Shown: piece by piece, positions 37,801-45,473 of the stretch | Numbering within the stretch: position 1 is the stretch's first letter | Layout of the letters: each line of letters starts with the position of its first letter | Source: Mesaphorura yosii | Lineage: Eukaryota; Arthropoda; Collembola; Poduromorpha; Tullbergiidae | Assembly: GCA_009869945.1 (NCBI GenBank) | Contig: WIXG01000136.1 | Coordinates: forward strand, 120,747-184,746 | DNA length: 64,000 nucleotides | Reading direction: 5' to 3' | Notes under the pieces: generated by a model | Told to the model about the DNA's origin: nothing | Databases searched by the model: none | What the model saw: only the letters and a program-made list of their open reading frames with translations | Position numbers and translations under genes: made by a program

Positions 37801-39555
37801 ACAAACACTTTTCTGTAAACCACGATTAAACAGTAAACAGTACAATAACGATAATGTGACTCAGGATGCGGGACCCGGGATTATGGAGGCCAAAATTGAA
37901 TCCATGGAGGGTCATGACGCAGTGACTGACAACTATTGCAGAGTTGAGAATTCTACACCGTCAAGAACAAAAATATTTCTTACTCCAAGCAAACCAGGAG
38001 ATTACCGTTTCAACGTGAAATGGGGAACGTTTGATGTCCCTTCAACTCCGAGGAATATTTTTGTGCATTCTGCACCGGCTGGGTAAGACTTTGGCACACT
38101 CTTTCTTTGAGGAGAAAGTCTTAACTTACAACTATTTGTTTGTTGCGAAGTGACTCTGACGGGCCAGTGTTACTCAGTGGGGCCGGGCTTGTTTCAGCTC
38201 GTTGTGGTGAAGAAACATACTTCACCTTAGATGCGTCACAGGCGGGAAGTGGACCCGCGCAAGTTTCCATGCACAGTCCGGAGGCAGATGTACCAGTAAC
38301 TGTTCAACCTGTTGGAGCTGGAATTTACAAAGCATCATACGTTGCGCGAATTCCAGGAAATTACCAACTTAATGTTTTGTGGGGTGGGAGGTCAGTAGAA
38401 CAGATACAAAATGTGATTCCTACTGGATTTGTAGTTATCAAGATCCGATTAATTTAGGCCCGTCCAAGGCACTCCGATCATGATTCAGATTGGCGCAATT
38501 GGTGATGCGAACAAAGTAATTTGTACTGGAGATGGTTTACGTGTTGGGACCGTCGGAAAGGACATTCGGAGCTTCATTGACACGCGTCGAGCCGGTCCTG
38601 GCGAGCTTACAGGTTAGCGATTGTTGCAAATAGTAAAATGAATCATGTTGATAATTGTATGTGTGCATTTTGCAGCCCAATGTATGGGACCACGAAAAAC
38701 AGCTTACTGTGAACTTTATGATCACGGGGATGGAACGTTCACCTTAAATATTCGGCCCCAGGAACCTGGTAAACATGCGTTGTCAATTCGGTACTCGGGA
38801 GAGCATGTTCGAGGTAAAAACATTACTTTCTTTCCAGAAATTCCATTGTTTCAAGTCATGAATTTCTTTTTGATTCCCAACAGGAAGCCCGTTCAACTTG
38901 AAAGGTATGTTGGGTGATTCCTACTGACCAGAGCACTAAAACGAAAAATTAAAGCTTATTTTTACGTTTCAGTGATTGGGCTACCAGATCCGTCAAAAGT
39001 TAAAGTGTATGGACCAGGAATCGAACACGGAGTTTTGGCGACATTCCAGTCACGATTCATTTGTGACACGAGAGGAGTAAGAATTCAATCAGCGAACTTG
39101 CGGACCTATGTTGTGGGAGACTATCTTTATTTCTATCTTTCCATTTGCTTTTGCAGGCGGGCGCGGGACAACTGACAGTTCGTGTACGTGGTCCAAAAGG
39201 AGCTTTTCGAGTTGAGATGCAACGAGAAAGCCAAAAGGACAGAACAATTTTGTGCAAGTTCGATCCCACTGAGCCGGGAGACTATAGAGTTGAAGTGCGG
39301 TGGGCAGGAGATCATGTGCCTGGCTCACCGTTCACGGTGATGATTTTTGATACACAAGAGGAACTTCATCATTTTATTCAGGTACAGAGAAATCGAAGTA
39401 GTCAGCCAACTGAAGCATACAGTCACTAACCATTTTGATCTCACTATTTGAATGCATAGGGAGGGTCGCCAGCAGGAAACCAGTCTGATTTTTATGGTTC
39501 AGCAAATTTTTCTATGGGTCAGATGTCGTGGAGAGGATCACAAGCTCAACTTTAA
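19790..39555 (+). CDS. jbug: Jitterbug: filamin-family actin cross-linker with three CH domains
   Basis: Forty-six exons join to 2,820 codons with every phase matching. Residues about 24-130 form CH1 (KWIEIQAHTFKNWVNEHL), about 137-245 CH2 (WLRAVLPDTNINNFTSDW) and about 248-355 a third CH (NWVRNQLPDRHISNFTIDW). After these come about 24 Ig-filamin repeats of about 95 residues, recognisable by recurrent VDASQAGxGxLE and PGSPFxxxV motifs. A short tail ends SWRGSQAQL. Three CH domains before filamin repeats is the architecture of Drosophila jitterbug, whereas cheerio/vertebrate filamins have two. In the fly it is a cytoskeletal protein important in tendon cells (family knowledge). A roughly 180-residue Ser-rich insert (exon 10) separates the early repeats from the rest. 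The N-terminal end is uncertain: the first exon follows an acceptor at 19789, and its first in-frame ATG is 19835. A poly(A) signal lies at 39689-39694. Confidence 0.93.
24655..25240 (+). other. jbug: Ser-rich linker inserted between jitterbug filamin repeats
   Basis: Inside exon 10, after the repeat end RGSPFSLRV, the protein turns into about 180 residues rich in Ser, Asp, Lys and Asn (SSSINFASSSSRSP, PIPPIPLISSSKEDD). It has no filamin repeat signature; the Ig-like pattern then resumes. This resembles a long flexible hinge or phosphorylation region. Confidence 0.75.
25892..30110 (+). other. jbug: 4.2-kb jitterbug intron 12
   Basis: No supported coding exon was found. It contains a TATA-like element at 27183-27194 and, 290 bp downstream, a good splice donor (TTACG|GTAAGA, 27479), described separately as a candidate internal promoter and first exon. 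Confidence 0.6.
27183..27194 (+). promoter_or_regulatory. jbug: Candidate internal jitterbug promoter (TATA element)
   Basis: TATATATAATTA is followed 32 nt later by a CAGT-type initiator (27214-27217). A donor GTAAGA at 27479 could splice this leader to exon 13, which contains an in-frame CAACAATGG (ATG 30176) with a strong arthropod start context. The predicted protein would start at residue 999 of the long form and lack all CH domains. Inference only. Confidence 0.35.
32611..32663 (+). CDS. jbug: Candidate alternative last coding exon of jitterbug
   Basis: Within the 1.4-kb intron after exon 20, a strong acceptor (TTGTTTCTTCTCTTGCAG, ending 32610) is followed by a phase-1-compatible frame of 17 codons, GRHSSSSSTFHYRDRRY, then TAA. 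Tandem AATAAA signals follow at 33206-33215. Spliced from exon 20 (ending 32078), it gives a 1,420-residue form containing the three CH domains and roughly the first nine repeats. Supported by phase, acceptor and poly(A) signal only. Confidence 0.5.
33206..33215 (+). terminator. jbug: Tandem poly(A) signals for a short jitterbug form
   Basis: Two overlapping AATAAA hexamers lie about 545 nt after the stop of the candidate alternative last exon and 305 nt before the next constitutive exon. Confidence 0.4.
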
Positions 39556-39688
39556 ATTACGTCAGCATAATGCATAAGCTAAAGAGATTTTAGGATGACC
39601 ATAATTTATCTTTATGTTTATCAGATTAAATGTATGTACCCATATTGTGAGGTACTTTGTTATGTTTTTATCGTATGTTTATGCTCTT

Positions 39689-39706
39689 AATAAATACAGA
39701 TTTATT
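39689..39706. terminator. Bidirectional poly(A) signal between jitterbug and the HCN channel gene
   Basis: AATAAATACAGATTTATT contains AATAAA on the plus strand (39689-39694) and on the minus strand (39706-39701), serving the two convergent genes. Their 3' ends would overlap by a few tens of bases. Confidence 0.7.
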
Positions 39707-39772
39707 GACATTCATCAAGAAATCAGACGCTACTTGGTATGCTATTTCTTCTATTAATTCCAGTGGAGAAGT

Positions 39773-42180
39773 CTAAATCTTTAATACTGGTCTCTTTGAT
39801 GTGCTATTTGGTGCAGTGGTCTTGACGGTTTCATTTGATGTGACGTTGTTTTGTATGCAACTCTTCAATCTCTGCCGTTCCGTCGCCACCTGAAGAACGT
39901 CAATTAAATTACGACCATACAAAGAGGAAATGTTGCACGGAATACTTGCCCTCTGTATGTTCGCCGAGATTTCGGGGTATTGTAGAACAACTTTCTCAAA
40001 ATCTGCTTTCTCCAGCCTATAAACCTCGCACGGAGTCACGGCCACAACAGTCGCGACTCTGCGGTCATTCGTCAGCAACGCCATTTCGCCAAAGAAATTC
40101 CCATCAGATAATTGATTCAGCATCTTTCCGTTTTTGTCAACTATGTTGACGGTCCCGTGCTCAATGAAGTACATGCAAGTGCCAATTGTGTTTTCAGAAA
40201 TAATGACATCCTTCGAAAGATAAAGCTGCAAATTCATAGAGTGCTTCGAATTACATTACCTACTCGTTAGCCTCCAATCATATTCATACTTTTAAATTTC
40301 ATCACCTCGTATTTTAGTTGTGCAACAATCCCCTGCAGCAGCTCTTCGCACACTCCTTGAAACAAGGGAACTTGTTGAACCAAATTCTTGCAATTGTACA
40401 TTTGTAGTTTTTGTCTCAAGACATCCGAAATGTTGGCCATGATTTCCTCTTCGTTGAACAAGTTACGGCGATAACGTTGCTCATAATAGGAGACGACTTT
40501 GTTTTGTATGGACTTGGGAACGTGTTTAAAATTCATATAATCGATGGTCTGGAATTGTGTGTCAAATTAAATAGCACCCAATCTACGTGATGTCACTGCT
40601 GCTAGGTACTGAATTGTGAGTTAAGCAACGAGGTGTAAATTATTCTACCTGATTTAGACTTTCGAGATATTTCCTTTGTGGTCCGTCAAGGTTCAATACG
40701 ATGTTGGAAATGTTGGCAATGAACATGGCAAAGCAGGTTGCGCCAATCATTATACAGACTAAAGTGCAAATTACGTCTTCAGGAGCTCTTGGCGTCACGA
40801 ATCCATATCCAAGACACGCCTGCACATCGCAGAAGAAAGGCCATGCTCAACGTAAGGATTCAATAATTTTTGCAAAGTCAGCCTACCATATTCGAAAGTG
40901 CTCTTAAAACGCAGTGTGCGTACTTTTCCCAAACAGGTCTGTCCCATAATTCCATTTGCGTCAACCAACTCCATTCTCCCCTTGGGTAAGGGTAACTGTT
41001 GGTCGTGTCAGCCACAAGGTAGTGCATGCACCCAAGCCAATGGATCAGGAAGAGAATCATCACCAGCAGATTGATTATTCTGGAATGCATGCTCCTGATT
41101 TCGTAAGCCTGCAACCGCGAATCACGACTTCAGGTTAATCCAGGCTAATGGCAATAGCTTGGATAAAACTGCAAACTTCTGGCGTACCCTCTCAATTCGC
41201 CCCAAGTATCTAATTACTCGAGCAAGACGTAAAATTTTTAGCAACTCAAGCAGACGAAAGTACTTGAAGTACAAATGTCCATCGCCTTCAACGTCGTTTA
41301 TCGCCACATAAATGGCATCAAAGGGTATAGTTGAGACTAAATCCACGGCAAACCATGTCTTCAAATATTTCCTGTCAGAATTCAAGAATACTCTCAATGC
41401 AGTGCAGTGGAGTGAACAGCGAGAAGGCTGACAAATTACAAGGCAACAGCATGTGGCTCCAATATAATGTCGTCAGTTTCATGTTCTACGTATCCGGTTC
41501 GGAAGTTCAGGGCAATATCGATGGTGAAGATGATGCAGACGACGCATGCCACGATGGCACTATCCAGCTGTTTCATGCTTTGGGGATAGAATGCAATCTG
41601 CAGAGGCAGCCCAATTAAGGTCAGTGTAAGAACGGCAGTCATGAAAATGTCCCAGTACCATCTGTTCAAGTAAAAAGCAACAATTGTACATTGCGCATTT
41701 CATTTTCATTTCGCAGTAATTCACTAAATTTAAATTTAACCTGAAACTGCTGTACGGATGAATGATCGAAGGATACGACTGCAAGTGACGCGTACGCTCT
41801 TCCTCAACGCTCCTGTGAGCCTGTTTAATTCGACTGTAAACTCGTTCGTTTGACGACGCCAGAAATGATTCTCTCAACTTTCCGCGAATGGTGCCCGAAG
41901 AGTAAATTATGGCTGATGTTTCCAAAAGCGCTGGGTCTTTGAACGTCGAGGCCATGTTCTCGACAAGTTCGTCCGCCTTGAACGTCAAATTGACATGGCC
42001 AAAGCTATTATCGTCGCGAGTTTCCTTTCTGGCGTCCTGAGAATATTGATGAACAAGAATTCATTTTTGAAACTTAATCGTTCTTTTGTTATAACTGTTT
42101 ACCGTTTCTGGAAACGTGATAAAGGAGTACGGACGGAATACTGAATTCCTTGATTGTCGTCTGATGCCGTTTTGCTCCAT
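39773..42180 (-). CDS. Ih: HCN-type hyperpolarisation-activated cyclic-nucleotide-gated channel
   Basis: Exons: 42180-42103, 42036-41741, 41661-41440, 41371-41188, 41108-40887, 40819-40649, 40548-40306, 40225-39773. They give 622 residues, or 602 if a GC-AG intron (39949-39890) in the last exon is removed. The order is typical of HCN: the HPYSSFRWYWD block before S1, LNFRTG at the end of S2, an S4 with regularly spaced basic residues (LLKILRLARVIRYLGRIER), S5 and a pore with ACLGYG (GYG at 338-340). S6, a C-linker (YMNFKHVPKSIQNKVVSYYE) and a cyclic-nucleotide-binding domain (GNFFGEMALLTNDRRVATV) follow. This is a cation channel carrying the pacemaker current at the plasma membrane. It is shorter and more diverged than textbook HCNs. 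The cAMP-phosphate Arg (Arg528) is kept, but the following Thr is Val. The gene is tail to tail with jitterbug. CNG and EAG channels are less likely given the GYG filter and the pre-S1 block. Confidence 0.9.
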
Positions 42181-42230
42181 GAAGACAATATGGATTCCAT
42201 GAATCAAACCAATTAAAGAAGAGTCTCGCG

Positions 42231-42242
42231 TATATTTTTATA
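42231..42242 (-). promoter_or_regulatory. Ih: TATA-like element upstream of the HCN start codon
   Basis: On the minus strand TATAAAAATATA lies about 50 bp upstream of ATG 42180. This predicts a transcription start near 42205-42210 and a 5'UTR of roughly 30 nt. No upstream exon is needed. Confidence 0.4.
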
Positions 42243-43549
42243 ACCCGTAGTACATGTGACCAGATAACATTCCAGATTCCGAATGCTAACGCGTTACTAG
42301 TGGGTGTTGTTTTCTGCGGGCGATAATTGAAGTAATCTCAAAGTCGTTAACTGTGCTAATTACTGGACGCGTGTGCTTTCCAGTTTGGGAGTTTTCTCTT
42401 ACCAGTTCTGTTTAGGAAGAGCCAATGTCGCTTACTGATTTGAATTTCGGAAGCGATTGATCAGCATTCGCTTAAGACTAAAAATAGCTTTTCGAGCTGA
42501 TGTAAATGATCTCTGACAAAAGCGAGGCGATGCACACTTCATAATCCTGAAAGAATTGGTTTAGTTAAAACAGAACATTGCAATAAAATCACGCACTACA
42601 AAATCATCAACTGCTTTGACAAGGTGAACCAGACAATAATGCATTTATTAGCTATTTTTAACCATTAATTACCAAAAGTCAGATCACTTCGCTTAGTGAA
42701 AATTATGCGGAGAATATCACCAAAGCGCACTGAACTGGTATGAACTCATTTCAGTCCTCATGCAGAACAGAGCAGCTATAATTCAGTGAACGTGTCGCAG
42801 AATGGGAAATTAATCTTCTAATGCTCGTCAAATGAATATTAATCATCGAATCGGCATGCCTAATTTCATGCTCTTCCTATAATCGATTAACAATGCTGGC
42901 AGACAACAAATATTGTGATCATTGTGGAGAACAATGCAAAATTTGTCACAAGGCATGTGGCATGGCTACGAGGTATCTGGAACCTTGATCTCCTTCCTGA
43001 TGATGCTAAATGTGATTTGGTTAAGTGAAATTATTCACTGTATGCTTTTGAATTGCAGCAGGAAGTTAGTTCTATTTAACAATAGAATCATATACTCAAG
43101 CTTGAATCGCAACAGCAGATCAAGAGAATAGATTTCGACGTAGTTGGTCAATGATTCTGCTCGTGATGGATGTGCATCAGTAATTAAGTATGACACATTT
43201 TATCTGAAGAAATTTTAACCGGATATGTTAATGGTTCAAGGTGCTCACAATCAAGGGATTCTGGCCATTTGGGAGAGCGTCGATAACCGGAATCAGCTGC
43301 CTGCGCAATACCCGCTTCACAATCTTTTGAAGCCGTATAAGCTTAATTTCTTTTACATGTTTACACCTTCAGATGGATGGAAATGTTTATGCCTGTTCCT
43401 ACTTAACTAGTTGAGATGCCTGATTTTCTAACAACTTTAAATGATAATTAAATTTTGTGAAAGAAAATAGTCCTAACTCAAACTCGAACCCTTTCGAATG
43501 GTCGTCATGTCACAGCCCTTCACCAGGTGCACTCAAATAGACTTGTCAT
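42243..43549. other. HCN-METTL15 intergenic region
   Basis: No gene is firmly supported. A plus-strand cysteine-rich micro-reading frame starts at 42893. Otherwise the region is AT-rich and featureless to me. Confidence 0.4.
42893..42985 (+). CDS. Cysteine-rich micro-ORF (30 codons; possibly spliced)
   Basis: ATG 42893 sits in a good context (TTAACAATG) and encodes five Cys in a short run, KYCDHCGEQCKICHKACGM, before a stop at 42983-42985. A donor GTATCT at 42973 and an acceptor TGAATTGCAG at 43058 would instead join it to a basic tail ending at 43131, giving a 50-residue product. There is no signal peptide. The even C-x2-C-x3-C-x2-C-x3-C spacing could bind metal, but chance is a real alternative. 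Confidence 0.25.
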
Positions 43550-43555
43550 TTTATT
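43550..43555 (-). terminator. Poly(A) signal abutting the METTL15 stop codon
   Basis: On the minus strand the TAA stop (43558-43556) is followed immediately by AATAAA. Confidence 0.6.
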
Positions 43556-44914
43556 TTAATTCTTGTAAGCACAACGCAACTTCACGGATCTACTCCTAGG
43601 ATTTTGTTCTACTTCAGTAAATGACGGCACATGAACATGTTTCGTAACTACTGCCCATTTCTTATTAAAGATGCTATCCACTTCTTCCGCTGAGTGATAC
43701 TTGACTGGCGTTCGGTACTTCAGACTTAATTTTTGTGTGACTGGCTCATCCATGTCGATTCCAACAAGGTGTCGCTTCACAATTCTGTCCTATTGGTTCA
43801 ACAAAATGGATTAGAACTCGTGGGCTATTATGACGTTCTTGTTGGGTGAAATTTAAAGTACTTACCTCTAACGAGTGAAATGTTAGCACCACAATCGTTC
43901 CAAATGGATTCAGCAATTCGTGCGCTAATTCCAACCCTCGATTTAATTCATTCATTTCGTTATTAATAAATATTCTTAAAGCTTGGAAGGTTTTTGTTGC
44001 CACATGAGAAGGCCGTCCTAACTTGTCCAGTCGAACTTCGTCTCCTAAGACCGAATGGATCAAGGCTGCTAATTCTCCAGTCGTATTAAGCTGTTTGAAC
44101 ATGTACCGAGCTTCGATAATGGCACGGGCAATTCGCTTCGCTTGCTTCTCTTCGCCATAAACCTGAAACAAAGAGTCCAATTATACATACTAGTTTCGAT
44201 TAAAAGCACCTTCTGGTAGTTTTTACTTTTAAAATTCTGGCGAGATCTTCTTCTTCAATGTATTGCAAAACGTCACGAGCAGTCGGTTGATCTGGAAATC
44301 TGTTGCCATCCATTCGCATATCCAAAGGTCCATCTTGACTAATGCTGAAGCCTCGACGAGGATCGTCAAATTGCATTGACGAGCAACCCAAGTCAAACAA
44401 GACTGCATCTACGTTCGGCACATTATGGGTACTTAGTAATTGAGCAACTTCACTGAAACGCCCATGGAGTGGATAAAACTGATTGGGGTAACTTCTGATT
44501 AGTTCATCCGCATATTTCATGGCCAAAGGGTCTCTATCCAACCCAAACACCTTCACATCTGGAGTTGATTGTAAAATGCTTTCACTGTGTCCCCCACTTC
44601 CGAAAGTCATGTCAAGAATTGTTTGTCCTGAGAATAACGACAACCATTACGAATATTGTTAAACTTATAGACTCGCTAATTTAACTACTCTTCCTGACCA
44701 AGACTCTTGGGTTCAACTTACCTGGCTGTGGATTTAGGTACGAGATCACTTCACTCAACATTACAGGATTGTGAGGCATAGTTTTAGATACTAATTTTGA
44801 AGACTCTGACACGAACGTTGAATATGCATGGCGTTGGTTCAAAGACTTATTGCAAGAAGACGGCAACCGAACACAAAAACGACATCCCATGTCAAGAATT
44901 CGTTTGAAAATCAT
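43556..44914 (-). CDS. METTL15: METTL15, mitochondrial 12S rRNA N4-cytidine methyltransferase (MraW/RsmH family)
   Basis: Exons 44914-44722, 44627-44227, 44162-43866 and 43789-43556 give 374 residues. The RsmH family hallmarks are all present and in order: MPHNPVMLSEV, the SAM-binding loop DMTFGSGGHSESIL, LFDLGCSSMQFDDPRRGFS, PLDMRMD, TFQALRIFINNEMNEL and SFHSL|EDRIVKR across the last splice. In animals this enzyme methylates 12S rRNA in the mitochondrial small subunit. The N-terminus MIFKRILDMGCRFCVRLPS is basic and free of acid, fitting a mitochondrial presequence. ATG 44914 is the first ATG. It stands 10 nt after an acceptor-like TTGCTTCAG (ending 44924), only 51 nt from the UQCC2 stop. 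Confidence 0.93.
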
Positions 44915-44964
44915 CTTTGACCTCTGAAGCAATGTAATTACTACTGCACACTGCACTGGAGGAA

Positions 44965-45473
44965 CTAATCTTTCGCCCTAGAACCAAATTGTGGGATAAA
45001 TCTTCTCAGTCCCTTCCGTTGTGCTTCCTCTTCTTCCAGAAGTTGAAGGAATTCAGTTGATGTTACAGCATGAGCGTCCTTCGCCGTAATGCCTACAAAA
45101 AAGTAGATTCATTTAAACATCTGCGCAATGCAACCAATTCATTTTAAATCGCTAAGTACCTGTAGCTGAAGCTAATTTATTCACAGGGTACGCATTTCTA
45201 TATTGATTTGAAGCAATCCTCGCCAGGACTGAATGAATTTTGTCCCATGAATTCAGTTCATCCTGGCTTGGATGTGCGCTGAAGGATTTTGTAATGTGCC
45301 GTCGAAAATACTCTCCAAAGTCCCTGTTTATAAGCAATTGAACCGTTAACTTCAGGTCTTAAGCGTTACCTTCAAATAATGAAAGTATTCATAAGTTACC
45401 GTCCTGTTTTCTGGTGATCAACCGGCCACTTTTCGAGTAAGCGAGACAGATTTCTGAATGTGGACGAATTCAT
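44965..45473 (-). CDS. UQCC2: UQCC2 (Cbp6/M19-type) complex III assembly factor
   Basis: Exons 45473-45400, 45323-45160 and 45092-44965 give 121 residues (human about 126). The conserved core LLEKWPVDxxKxGRDxGxYxR and the following NQYRNAYP segment match UQCC2, also called MNF1. In the family, this small mitochondrial matrix/nucleoid protein works with UQCC1 to stabilise newly made cytochrome b during complex III assembly. The start is ATG 45473 and no longer N-terminus is evident. The gene has no poly(A) hexamer between its stop (44967-44965) and METTL15 on the same strand. Confidence 0.87.

Larger units (their letters stand above)
30111..39555 (+). other. jbug: Jitterbug exons 13-46 (filamin repeat region)
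   Basis: Exons: 30111-30320, 30427-30611, 30774-31149, 31223-31252, 31397-31459, 31529-31591, 31656-31859, 31929-32078, 33520-33645, 33708-33800, 33875-33922, 33983-34102, 34177-34404, 34476-34520, 34598-34690, 34768-34941, 35014-35244, 35326-35457, 35550-35573, 35642-35998, 36082-36306, 36368-36802, 36874-37011, 37071-37381, 37450-37591, 37665-37798, 37865-38082, 38151-38390, 38458-38612, 38676-38813, 38884-38904, 38973-39076, 39157-39381, 39460-39555. Most junctions are phase 1. Three exons are 21, 24 and 30 nt long and were placed because only they keep frame between flanking repeats. Confidence 0.85.

Noticed and set aside
19790-39555. Naming the gene cheerio (filamin-A)
   Set aside because: A third CH domain follows CH1 and CH2, which cheerio lacks.
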